A DNA stretch of 64,000 nucleotides from positions 459,501-523,500 of the forward strand of contig JAJOZX010003212.1 of the NCBI GenBank assembly GCA_023014485.1, given 5' to 3'. This document shows, one piece after another, positions 1 to 10,614 of the stretch. The stretch's first letter is position 1, and each line of letters begins with the position of its first letter. A model generated the notes under the pieces. The model was not told the origin of the DNA. It did not search any database and saw only the letters and a program-made list of their open reading frames with translations. Source of the stretch: Bathynomus jamesi. Its lineage: Eukaryota; Arthropoda; Malacostraca; Isopoda; Cirolanidae. The position numbers and the translations under genes are program-made.

Positions 1-430
1 GTATCCAGGTCAACAACCACACGCTTTGGAGAGTTCTCTTGTCCATCGACACTAGTCATAAGTATAGATATGACCATGCGATTTTTTTTATACCAGGGAG
101 GACTAAAAGACTAAAATAACACACACTAATGCAAACACATCCTACCATTAAGGCGACTGAAATGATACTGAGGTGAGGCATAGAAAGGAAGCGCATTTCA
201 ATTTAGGACAAGTAACGACGCGTCACCAAAATTTTAATGGTCTTGAGCGACCTCTAAATATTAATATTTTCTCATGAAACTTCACAATCAGCGTTTTTAC
301 ATGCAATGCACATTTCTAGAGGGTCAGACCGAAACTTCTTGATGGTTCAATTCTTACCATACAATTAAGTGACACCCTAATATATATATATGGGATGAAT
401 TTCACAATTAAACACGTGAAATGAATGAAT
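1..430. other. No gene seen
   Basis: AT-rich sequence with many stops in all frames. From about 390 it contains the outer part of the PLE terminal repeat that continues into the palindrome at 431-581; the same segment recurs inverted near 2195-2255. Confidence 0.5.
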
Positions 431-575
431 GATGCAAACCCACAGGGAAAAAAAGAAAAATTATTCCAAGGCCTTTCGTGTATTCAGAAGTACACCTCGT
501 CACCTTCCTGACGAGGTGTACTTCTGAATACACGAAAGAACTTGGAATAATTTTTCCTTTTTACCTGTTTGTTTG

Positions 576-581
<6 letters not shown>
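431..581. repeat. Palindrome of two PLE (family 1) terminal repeats
   Basis: The arms 431-502 and 509-581 are near-perfect inverted copies around a 6-base centre. Each arm carries the segment that near 51.7 kb lies just downstream of a GIY-YIG reading frame, so I read this as two head-to-head pseudo-LTR ends of a Penelope-like element without its body. The right side runs straight into a (TA)n tract. Confidence 0.7.
503..548 (+). ncRNA. Hammerhead ribozyme, type I minimal (PLE family 1)
   Basis: The core CTGACGA is at 508-514. Stem II pairs GTGTA (516-520) with TACAC (529-533), and GAAA is at 534-537. A two-base-pair stem III (A-G .. C-U around loop AA) is followed by U and GGAAT at 544-548. 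Stem I is imperfect because the 5' strand (503-507) pairs only partly with GGAAT. The opposite arm has G instead of C at the first core base, so only this strand keeps an intact core. Confidence 0.6.

Positions 582-623
<42 letters not shown>
580..623. repeat. (TA)n microsatellite
   Basis: Perfect TA dinucleotide run joining the PLE palindrome to the R3 inverted repeat. Open frames across it (Tyr-Ile runs) are artefacts. Confidence 0.95.
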
Positions 624-625
<2 letters not shown>

Positions 626-927
626 GATTGAGCTCAGAATGGTCCCCTGAGTTTTTTTCATGATACACACAGACCGTGCATAGAACAAGGAACTCTTCTG
701 GGAAAATTAAATCTACTATAGTCCGAATAAGTAATGATAAATGACAAACACTATAGTTTTTTCTTTTTCATGATGTTAGCCCGACGTTGGCAATGGGTGT
801 TTGTCATTTACCATTATATTTTCGGACTATACTGGATTTAATTTTCCCAGAAGAGTTCCTTGCTCCATGCACGGTCTGTGTGTATCATGAAAAAACCTCA
901 GGGGACAATTCTGAGTTCAATCCCATC
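624..927. repeat. Interspersed repeat R3, inverted pair
   Basis: 624-795 and 796-927 are inverted copies of one unit that includes GTGCATGGAACAAGGAACTC-like and ACTATAGT motifs. The same unit recurs at about 1228-1349, 6966-7372 (again inverted) and 16676-16797. All copies touch (TA)n tracts. No coding capacity is visible. The inverted-end organisation resembles that of the PLE terminal repeats, but I found no convincing hammerhead core. Confidence 0.65.
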
Positions 928-1119
928 ATGAAACGGACATGTTATGTGCTTTGAAAAGTGGGACGCTCAATTTTGCTAATTGAGGTTTAAGTTTTGTTTT
1001 TTGGCTAAAAATACAATAGTTACCCCTTTTTCTTTGATGTATTCAATCCGACGTGAATGCAACGAGTCTTTTGCTTATATTGAGGGTCTGAATATAGTAG
1101 GCAGGTGTAGCTGTAACCC

Positions 1120-1347
1120 TAGATCCTGTCCCAAAGCTGGATCCTATCTACTTTGCAGATAGCTGGTGAGGGAAGCTATATTTTTGGGGCCTTTTTGCGA
1201 GTGACCCGTTGCCCACGTCGAGCTAACATCATGAAAAAGAAAAAACTATAGTGTTTGTCATTTACTATTACATATTCAGACTATAGTGGATTTAATTTTC
1301 CCAGAAAAGTTCCTTGTTCCATGCACGGTCTGTGTGTATCGTGTATC

Positions 1348-1349
<2 letters not shown>
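1120..1349. repeat. R3 copy with inner segment
   Basis: About 1120-1227 matches the centre of the palindrome at 6966-7372 (the stretch with TAGCTGGTGAGG and the CCCACG motif), and 1228-1349 matches the outer R3 unit. It ends in (TA)n then (CA)n. Confidence 0.6.

Positions 1350-1413
<64 letters not shown>
1350..1413. repeat. (TA)n(CA)n compound microsatellite
   Basis: About 40 bases of TA followed by about 24 bases of CA, immediately left of a mariner-type terminus. Confidence 0.95.
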
Positions 1414-2046
1414 GAGGTTCAAAAAGTATCCGGACTGATGCGATTATAGACAGAATGTGGTACTTACAGGGTTTGGGGCTTAATCTCCCTCAAAGTACGT
1501 TCCTTCTGAAGCCACACACTTTGCTCAACGATCCTACCACTGTTGAAAACATTTTTTCGAAAGCACTTATCGAAATGGCCAAATCCGGCGAATATGGAGG
1601 CTGTTGCTATAATTGAGGTGGGGGTGGGGGGGTGGGGGGACCTTGTTTTCGGTCAAAAATTGCTGGACAAATTGCGCAAGTGAGATGGCGTGTTATCGTG
1701 ACGAATCATCCAGTCTCCGGACTCCTATTTCTGCGGCCGTTTCCTCGAACTGCTTCAGGTAGAAGTCTGAAAACTTTAATGTAAAATTGTTGATTGTTTG
1801 TCCCTGTGGAGCATAATAATGGTGCACACCTTCAACCTTCAATACCTTCCGACATCGTAAGAAATCGCCGCGAAACAAAACACGTTTAACTTTATCGGCT
1901 CACCACAGTGGACTGACGCTACACAGTGAAGTGCAGCTTTATCATTCAACTTCTCTCGACATGAAGAGACATGTTTAACACAGTCACAACTCTAAGCGTG
2001 ACCTTGTTCTAAAAATAAACATCCTGTCCGGATACGTTTTGAACAG
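1414..2046 (-). mobile_element. Mariner-type element remnant
   Basis: The ends are inverted copies: GTTCAAAAAGTATCCGGAC on the left and its near-complement on the right before the next (TA)n. On the minus strand, 1693-1878 and its surroundings read as decayed mariner transposase, including APQGQTIN-type sequence, and further down a PPYSPDLA stretch (around 1560-1600) that matches the third catalytic-aspartate motif of mariner transposases. The frames are broken, so the element is dead. Much of the N-terminus is missing relative to a full mariner of about 1.3 kb. Confidence 0.7.
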
Positions 2047-2051
2047 ACATC

Positions 2052-2093
<42 letters not shown>
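2052..2093. repeat. (TA)n microsatellite
   Basis: TA run between the mariner remnant and the next PLE terminal repeat. Confidence 0.95.
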
Positions 2094-2358
<265 letters not shown>

Positions 2359-2609
2359 TTGGGCACTCCCACTAACTTCTTAAAAATGTTTGAATTGTGG
2401 TGTATCCAGAAAAGTATTACTATTCAGACATCATATAAATAAACCTATTCCATATGTTTCTAAAAGAAATAATAATGAGTAAAGATACTTCAACATCATA
2501 TAAAAATAAATAATGTTTGTTTCTGAACACTACAACAAGTGCCTCCGTTTGGCGTCTGCAGGAAGACCCCACAAACAGGGTCCCCTTTCCCCACACTAGC
2601 CGGCAAATT

Positions 2610-3375
2610 TTTTTTATCATGAGAATTTGGGGGTTATAATGACCGATGATGCCAAATTCGAGACACAAAACCAGATAGCGATAAGCAAAGCAAAAAGAGT
2701 CGAGGGACAGGTACTAAGAACCTTTAAAAGAAGGGATAAGACATCAATGATTCCCCTCCTGAGAACACTGATCATACCAAAACTTGAATACTGCTCAGTT
2801 TTGACGTCCCCACATAAAAAGGAAGAAACTATAAACTAGAAGAAACTCAGACATTTCACAGCTAAGATTGATGGCTGCAAAAAACTCAACTACTGGAAAA
2901 ACTACGTATACTAAATCTGTACTCCCTGGAAAGAAGAAGGAAGCGAGAGGTACACCATAATCTACATATGGAAAATGATCGAGAAACTGGTAACAAACCT
3001 TAAACTAAACCCAATTACCATCCAAACAACGCTGGAAAATAGGAAAGGCAGAATGTGGAGTTCCCAAATTAAAGGCCTGACAAGGGACCTCTTCAACACT
3101 GAAGGAAAATAGCTTGGTTGTCAGGGGCCCAAGACTTTTCAATCAGCTTCCAAAGGACCTCAGGAACGTTACAGGAGTCAAAGTTGGTCTTCAGAAGAAG
3201 ACTAGATGCCTGTCTCAGGATGGTACCAGATGAGCTGGGTGTACCTGGCTATGTGCGGTGGAGAGAGCAACAGAGTAACTTGATCTCTACCAAGCCAGGC
3301 CAAGAGGCGGGGTCACCAGCTTGACCTTCGTGTGAAGAGAGACCAACGAACGGAACTGCAACGAGGTTAACAAGG
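2610..3375 (+). pseudogene. Non-LTR retrotransposon RT 3' end (LINE family 1)
   Basis: This is the C-terminal part of a LINE reverse-transcriptase ORF, including TLIIPKLEYCSVLTSP and, after frameshifts, a C-terminal GVPGYVRW stretch. It is the same family as the minus-strand copy at 17165-18419, which aligns along its length. At least three frame breaks and several stops are present. No catalytic palm motif lies in this piece, so it is a 5'-truncated dead copy. The group is CR1/Jockey-like, judged from the Y-SERLRKLNLYSLERRR-type motif seen in the other copy. Confidence 0.7.
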
Positions 3376-3479
3376 AGGTTTGAATGTTAATTTAAATGTT
3401 AATTTTCGTGGGTGTTTGTTCAGTCAAGTTAGTTTTCGATTACTTACTGTAACTTTCCGTTTGTTTTCAATTACAAATT

Positions 3480-3700
3480 GAGTTTTACTTCCTGCTGCTC
3501 AAACCGGACATCAACTGTCAAAGATATTCTCAAAACTGAAGCTCATAAAAAATTATTTACGTTCTACAATGTCTCAGGATAGGCTAATTTGGTTATTATC
3601 TCCATTGAAAATATTTTGAGGAGAAAACTAAGTTACGCGAACGTTATTGACGATTTCGCGTCTAGAAAAAGAAGGCAAAAATGTGGAAAAGAAGTAGCGA
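3480..3700 (+). pseudogene. hAT transposase C-terminal fragment
   Basis: Across two frames the sequence reads as the end of a ZMYM/DUF4371-type hAT transposase: a KLKLIKNYLRSTMSQDRL-like stretch followed by an asparagine/aspartate-rich DDFASRK tail. The same region is present at 51194-51412 in another hAT copy. Only about 70 codons remain, and frameshifts break them. Confidence 0.55.
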
Positions 3701-4539
3701 TGAAGAAATGTAGAAGAATGTAGAAAAAAGTAGGAAGATGTAGAAGTACTACTGATTATTTTGTATCGCTACTGATTACGTTGTGTTAATTTTTTGTTAC
3801 AAAATAAATTTTCTTACTCAAAATTGATGTCTGCGTTTGATTAGTTCGCTCAAAGATAGGGACCTCCTACACGAGGATTCGCGGAAGCTCCGCACATATA
3901 CTGTAGAGCAGAGGCCCTTTAAGCACTCTTTAAATCAGTAACTTGTAGAGCTTACAGTATATGTACAAATACGTCACAGGGGTATCAGTCATCATCAGAA
4001 TTTAGGGACATACATATGAAGGTCGCTTTTAGGGGGGCGTTTGTCCTGGCCTCATAATGAGGCCCATGTTGGAAAATGTCTTGAGGCTCTTTTTTTCCAG
4101 TGAAGGTTGGTTTGAACTATAGAGGAAAATCAGTCCAAGAGCTGTCTTATTAATTAAATGCCACATAGCTTAAATATTTAAGTGTTACAAAATGTTACAC
4201 AACATTTCCAAAAAATTGTTGAAAGAGTGTCAAATATAGTGAAATCACTCGAACAAAATCTACTGAAGAAAATTTCCTTTGAACAAATTATAACTGATTT
4301 TGCTTCTTAGAAGGCCAGAAAGAAGGTGTTTTGATTGTATTCGTGATGTACATTTATGTATTTGTTTGTACAATCCTTTATTTTTGTTTTGAAGTTGGGA
4401 GTAGGTAGAGGCCTCCCTCTTTGCTTTGTGCCCCGGACCTCAGAAATATTAAAAACGGCCCTGGTACACATACTCGTACATGCGAAGTTTAGACTCACAA
4501 ATATGTGCTACGTACAATCTAATTGGTATACCTCGATTT
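3701..4539. other. No gene seen; possible hAT terminus
   Basis: AT-rich non-coding sequence. Around 4425-4470 a CCCCGGACCTCAGAAAT ... GGCCCTG stretch looks like the 3' terminal inverted repeat of a hAT element, but I could not pair it with a left end. Confidence 0.35.
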
Positions 4540-6290
4540 CTTAATCCAGTGTCAAATTAACGATGGGTGCTTCAAGAGAGATTTGAGAAAACCTGAAACA
4601 GAAGACTGTCGACGAGCGCGAGTCTTGAGAAGGCTACATGAAAATTTTGAAGGACCTCGACCTATTTGTCACTACGATCCGGAACGTCATAAAGAAATGG
4701 AAGTAGGTTGGTAATTTGCATCGTCACTAAGATCAGGAATACTACCAAAAGTATTCCCCAAAGCTGTGAAAAACATTGTCCGGGATGTTGTCGAGAACCT
4801 CCCAACCCAGTGCAGATCTCAACGGTTTAGAGAACACTTCACAAGCATTGTCTACACGAGAGGGTTGCAAGAAAAAAGCCATTTTCTGTCCTCGTCACGA
4901 AGTTGCACGTTTCTAGAAAGCCAAGGAAATTCCCAACGATTCTCAAGTGTCCTAAAACAAGATTCCCTGATCTGATGAGACAAAAATCGAAATTTTCGAC
5001 AACAATCCAAAGAGGTTTGTTTGGAGGAAGAGCAAAGTGTTTAATGAAAGGAAGACCGTCACGATAGTGAAGTACAGCCAGGGCCGCCGCTTCCATTAGG
5101 CGAGGTTAGTAAATACTAAGGGCGCCAAAGATCTGGGGGGCGCCAGCGCCTCCCGCCCTGTGCACGTCTGATAGTATTATGTAAGAACAACATGAAAAAA
5201 ATAATGAAGGAATGAGAAGCATAGACAAATGATGAAAGGTTGTACGACGTATGTACACCAGTTTAGCTTGACTGATATTTACATAATTAACTTATTCATC
5301 TTATTGGGTCATTATAGAACTTTCACTATCACGACCTTTAACCCTTTAGGGACGGGAGTCGTAAATAAGCGATTTAAAAATGTTGCGCGCACAGACGGGA
5401 GTCGTCAATAAGCGACTCGGTTTGTTTACGGCTTAATATGAGTTCCGGGAGTCGTCAATAAGCGAATAACTGTTTTTATGTGACATATGCCCTTCTTGCT
5501 TGGAAAAAAACAGTAGATATGTCCTTTTTGCACGCATATTTTAGCACTTTTGAGCGTTCTGATTTGTTACTACATATGCCTCGCTTTATTCGCTGTTTTG
5601 ATTGGTCATGACATTTTCTTGAACTGTGAAATGATTTTATAATTTTATAATAAATGTATGTATTAGCAAATTAAAATAGATCAGTGTAAGGCAAATAGTT
5701 TCTTCAATATGGTACCTTGATTACTTTGTGGGCAAACCCAATCGTGAAGTGGGAGGCGGGTGGGGGCGCCAGCTGCAGTCCTGCTAAGGGCGCCAAATAG
5801 GCTGGCGCCGGACCTGAGTACAGCAGCTACTTGATCATGCTCTGGGTCTGTGCATCATCTGCAATTTCGTTAAAATTCATAAAATTCATAAAATTCAATT
5901 CAGCAAAGTAGCATTATATTTTGGATGAAAACCTTTTTACCTTTGGTGAAGAAACAGAAGATGCATCGTGGTTGGTTATATCAAAAGGATAATGATCCGA
6001 AGCAAATACCCAAAAAGTACATTAAAATGGTTGGGACAGAAGAAAATCAAAGTTGTGAAATAGCCTTCACAATCCCCACCTTCACAGTTCACAGTCCCCA
6101 AACCTCACTGTTATCGAAAATCTTGGGAAAGATCTTAGACAATGGTTCATACAAGAAATCTAAAGACTCTTACAGCGTTGGAGACATTTTGTCAAGAAGA
6201 ATGGCGAGTCTATCAAAAGAAGGAACCCAAAAGATGGTACATACAAAGACAATAGAAGCGTTTGATTGAAGTAATTGCAGCAGAAGAGAA
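4540..6290 (+). pseudogene. Tc1-like transposase pseudogene split by a hAT insertion
   Basis: The left half (about 4540-5078) contains decayed Tc1 transposase, including DETKIEIF and NNPKRFVWRKS, i.e. the first catalytic-aspartate region. The right half (5825-6290) continues with a QKDNDPK stretch (second aspartate region) and C-terminal sequence. Numerous stops and frameshifts show long inactivity. The two halves are separated by the 738-bp element at 5079-5816, whose 8-bp target duplication shows it landed in the already resident Tc1 copy. Relatives with DETKIE..GNNPKRYVWRK are the fish/invertebrate Tc1 clade with DD34E chemistry. Confidence 0.75.
5079..5816. mobile_element. Non-autonomous hAT element, intact ends
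   Basis: The ends are imperfect inverted repeats beginning CAGGGCCGCCGC (left) and CAGGTCCGGCGC (right, read inward). The flanks are a perfect 8-bp direct duplication AGTACAGC at 5071-5078 and 5817-5824, the hallmark of hAT integration. It has no transposase coding. Sub-terminal AGGGCGCCAAA motifs occur near both ends. Confidence 0.85.
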
Positions 6291-6505
6291 TCTACGTGTT
6301 CCAGATTTAAAAAGTGACTCAACTTTTGTGTTGCAGTCATAATTTAAAAACACTATTATCTATTTTTATATAATGTCAGGTTATCTTTATTTATTACTTT
6401 TTATGCCTATATATATGTATATATTGCACACATTTATACATATTATGCCTGAGTGCGTCTGGATATGCATTATTTCAAATATTTTTCAAAATTTTGTGTG
6501 CTGGG

Positions 6506-6547
<42 letters not shown>

Positions 6548-6810
6548 AGTTCAATGAAGCTTAGCATTTTTGTAAATAGAAAGTATAAAGTAGCCCAAAA
6601 AAATCGATTTCAAGAAATTGGTTGATGGCTTTACCAACGAAAATGTGAGGCGGTCCATAAGAATACAGAAGGCAAAATATTGACATACCTTTAAAATAGC
6701 CAAAATAAAAATAAAATATTTGTATGGGTTGCTAAAACATATAATATACAACATAGCTTTTGTTGGGTTTAGGCACCCACTCGATTCTGCAACAGGGATG
6801 AAAGAAATGC
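6291..6810. other. No gene seen; contains (AC)n
   Basis: AT-rich, with an (AC)n run at about 6508-6544. No recognisable coding in any frame. Confidence 0.5.
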
Positions 6811-6891
6811 ATGCTGTCCATAAGTAATTATATTTACAAATTTAATTTAGTTTCAGTTGAATTTGTAAAGATAATTTATGGACACTCTGTA
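6811..6891. repeat. Palindromic MITE (about 80 bp)
   Basis: The two halves are inverted copies: GTCCATAAGTAATTAT ... ATAATTTATGGAC, with inner TTTACAAATT / AATTTGTAAA. The right end reads GACACTCTGTA, like a Tc1/mariner terminus next to TA. A second copy sits at about 41608-41691. Confidence 0.65.

Positions 6892-6895
<4 letters not shown>

Positions 6896-6965
<70 letters not shown>
6896..6965. repeat. (TA)n microsatellite
   Basis: TA run with one phase break, left boundary of the R3 palindrome. Confidence 0.95.
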
Positions 6966-6968
<3 letters not shown>

Positions 6969-7372
6969 GTTAAACACAGACCGTGCATGGAACAAGGAAC
7001 ACTTCTGGGAAATTACATCCACTATAGTTCGAATAAGTAATGATAAATGATAAATACTATAGTTTTTTCTTTTTCATGATGGAAAGCCCAACGTGGGCAC
7101 CGGGTTACTCGCAAAGAGGCCCCAAAATATAACTTCCCTCACCAGCTATCTGCGAAGCTTTGGGACAGGGATCCTATCTGCTTCGCGGCTAGCTGGTGAG
7201 GAAAGCTATATTTTGGGGCCTCTTTGCGAGTAACCCGGTGCCCACGTTGGGCTTTCCATCATGAAAAAGAAAAAACTATAGTATTTGTCATTTATCATTA
7301 CTTATTCGAACTATAGTGGATGTAATTTCCCAGAAGAGTTCCTTGTTCCATGCACGGTCTGTGTTTAACATA
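6966..7372. repeat. R3 long palindrome (about 400 bp)
   Basis: 6966-7155 and 7180-7372 are near-identical inverted arms (outer R3 unit plus the inner GCCCACGTTGGGC-type segment) around a short centre that itself has CTTTGGGACAGGGATCC. Transcripts could fold into one long hairpin. It is flanked on both sides by (TA)n. Confidence 0.75.
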
Positions 7373-7400
7373 TAATTGTCTTAGGGGACCATTCTGAGTT

Positions 7401-8091
<691 letters not shown>

Positions 8092-8218
8092 TATATATAA
8101 GAAAAAGTGTAAATAACTACAACGTAAATAAATATATTAAACTCGCTCAGAAAATTGAAAATAGAATAATTAATTACTTGAGTGTTCACTTTCTGAGTGA
8201 GTTTACTATATATATATA

Positions 8219-9125
8219 CAGGGCGTCCCAAAAAAATGTATACACACTTTAAATACTTATAAAGGCAGTGTTTATTAAAATACATTTCATTTTCAAAATG
8301 TAATAGAATCTACAGACATTATTTAATTGTTTTGTCAACGCCTGTTTTCAAACTGACGTCCGTTCTGGTCCAGGCACTGCTGATAACGCGAAGCAATGGA
8401 ATCGCAAACATCACGAAACATTTCGTTTGGTATTTGTGTGCATTCTCGTTCAATGGCTGCTCTCAATTCAGCGACTGTTGCAGGTTTATAGCGTAGACTT
8501 TGTCTTTTAAGTATCCCCATAAAAAAAAGTCTAGTGGTGTGAGGTCTGGTGAACGCGGAGGGTATTCTACGAAACCCCTTCGTCCAATCCACATCCACAT
8601 CGTGCCAAGTACCACTCGCAATACTCCACTCTTCGGTCCGGATCATCATCATCTTCATTAATATCATGGACTAATCTTGGAATGTAACTTTTCCATTGAC
8701 AGCGCTTCAAAATGCGTTGGACAGACGATTCTGAAATTCCTACCTCACGACTCGCTTGCCGCACAGATTTTCTTGGACTTTGGTGATACGTTTCCAGTAC
8801 TCTTTCTTGCTTTGTGGGGCTTGTCGATGTCCGTGGTCTTCCGGAACGCTTCTTGTGGACATTCTGAACAGTTCCATCGGCTTCAAACTTATCTCTAATT
8901 CGTGTGATGGTAAGTCGCGTTGGTGGATCTGTTTGAAACTCCCTCCTAAACTGTCTTTGCACTTCAACTGCGTTTTCACACTTCCAGTAGCATTTTAGAA
9001 TAAATTTCCTTTGTTCAAAGCTTAGTCTGACTACCATTATTAATTCTAATGGGTTTAACTTGGAAAGAAAGAAACATCAATTGAGCTATCAGCTGTTAAA
9101 GTGTGTATACATTTTTTGGGACGCC

Positions 9126-9128
<3 letters not shown>
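8219..9128 (-). mobile_element. Tc1/mariner-superfamily element, internally deleted
   Basis: The terminal inverted repeats begin CAGGGCGTCCCAAAAAAATG on both ends, with TA on each side. The length of 910 bp is below the 1.2-1.3 kb of a full element. It contains the transposase remnant described at 8335-9037. Confidence 0.9.
8335..9037 (-). pseudogene. Transposase with deleted catalytic core
   Basis: The N-terminal part (9037 down to about 8600) has two helix-turn-helix units with a GRPRTS hinge and a [20 protein letters not shown] recognition region. It then jumps directly to the C-terminal part (LFFMGILK... then TVAELRAAIERECTQIP). The segment that would carry the first two catalytic aspartates is missing and the third aspartate motif is cut. 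The frame also shifts at the junction near 8570-8660. Such a protein could bind ends but not catalyse transposition; whether it is expressed is unknown. Confidence 0.8.

Positions 9129-9203
<75 letters not shown>
9129..9203. repeat. (TA)n microsatellite
   Basis: TA run starting directly at the right end of the mariner element. Confidence 0.95.
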
Positions 9204-9204
<1 letters not shown>

Positions 9205-9600
9205 CTTTACAAATACTCTAATGGAGAAGTGTAGACACCAATCGACCTTGGAAATATTCAGGGGAGAGGGTGACGTTAGGTGGGAGACAGGGAGTGCTGG
9301 AACTCCCGTTTCTCCTGTCACTGTCCTCTTTAGCTGATCTTTTTTCCGTGTCTCATCTACCCTGTGAGCAGTCCAGCATGCTCTCAAACCACACTTCTCC
9401 CTCTGTTCATCACTACATATATATATATATATGCGTCTTACACACAATACAATCTTTTTCAGAATAAATAAAAAACAAAACGAAATGGTATCGTAAGCTT
9501 TGGAGACCTTGATTTCAGCTCGTTCTTTCTTATAAAGCGGACTCATTTTTGGGGGCGCTTCCCCTTGGCCTCTCCTTCCTGCGTAAAACAAATTGTGTAT
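9204..9600. repeat. Interspersed repeat R2, copy 1
   Basis: This shares two blocks with 46050-46570: a block containing GTAGACACCAATCGACC ... GAGCAGTCCAGCATG ... CACACTTCTCCCT, and a later GC-rich block with GGGCGC and CTCCTTCC. Spacing and order are the same in both copies. No coding or tRNA-like box is apparent, so the class is unknown. Confidence 0.6.
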
Positions 9601-9912
9601 ATATATGAAACGTAGGACCAAGATATAGACGACAAACCTTCATTATTCTCCGGGATTATCTATTTAGTATTTTATTGTTTTTTTCAAGTGTCATCAAAGT
9701 TTGGTAATTTATTTAAAAGACATTTTATGATGGCATTTATTTACGCTTTTAGTAAGATAAAGTTTTAACATTTTTAGCCACTGATGATGGAAAATGAGTT
9801 TTAGAAATTTTAGGTGTCGCTGAAAAATGAATGATTTTGTCTATGCAGTGGTCGTACAACTTTTACTTTAGTGATTGAGGTTCCTAGGACAAATCTATGT
9901 CTAGTATATATA
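9601..9912. other. No gene seen
   Basis: AT-rich sequence without recognisable repeats or coding. Confidence 0.5.
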
Positions 9913-10244
9913 CAGGGTGTCCCTTAAGTCCGGTCTCATAGGAAAATTTATTTTATATTAAATTTACAAAAGTGATAAATTAGAACTAAAATCAATGTTC
10001 GAATTGATGTCTTGTTTTGGGATCTTTTTTTTTGGTTGCAGGTAGAATAGCAGGCAATGGTTAGTGTGGAAGTAAGTTATACTCCCGAGGAAAAGACCTC
10101 CGTCTTTTCCTTAGGAATGTAAAAAAAAAAAAGGTCCCAAAACAAGATATCAATTTGAACATTAATTTTAGTTGTAATGTATTATTTTTGTAAATTTAAT
10201 TTAAAATAAATTTTCCTATGAAACCGGACTTATGGGACACCCTG
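9913..10244. mobile_element. Mariner-derived MITE
   Basis: 332 bp with terminal inverted repeats CAGGGTGTCCCTTAAGTCCG / CAGGGTGTCCCATAAGTCCG and TA on both sides. Much of the interior is palindromic (for example CAAAACAAGATATCAAT against its complement). The termini match those of the elements at 31058-31830 and 44236-45445, so those elements are its likely source of transposase. Confidence 0.85.
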
Positions 10245-10614
10245 TATATATATATATATTATATATAATATGAAACGACACACTGTAGCTCTGATCTCAA
10301 GTTGGCGTTTGGAGTTTATCAACAACCAACACGTCAGGAGATATTTTCTGGAGACACCTGGGTTAGTTTTTAGTCAAAGTCCTCTTTGGTTGATTTTCAA
10401 ACTTTAATTTATTTTTGCTTGCTTGAACAAGATTTTCAAGTGCCCAAGAAACAATGACGAAGTTTCTACTGCACCTGCGCCAGGAACATCACAAAGAACG
10501 TTTTTGACGCGTGTATAGTCTTTTTAAGATCGCGAGAAAACTTAGGAAGTGCTAACGGTTTTTTCTGCCTCAAAACTTTAACAGTTTAATTTCAAAAGTG
10601 AGTGAGTGTAGTCA
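10245..10614. other. No gene seen
   Basis: Short (TA)n, then sequence with no recognised coding or repeat. Confidence 0.45.

Noticed and set aside
478..663. Open frames with long Tyr-Ile or Thr-His runs (also 1255-1616, 2242-2442, 7402-7584, 9055-9337, 15274-15471)
   Set aside because: They are translations of (TA)n and (CA)n microsatellites with no conserved flanking protein sequence.
1120..1230. Possible hammerhead in R3 (CTGGTGAGGAAAGC)
   Set aside because: The CUGANGA box is mismatched and there is no stem II between the boxes.
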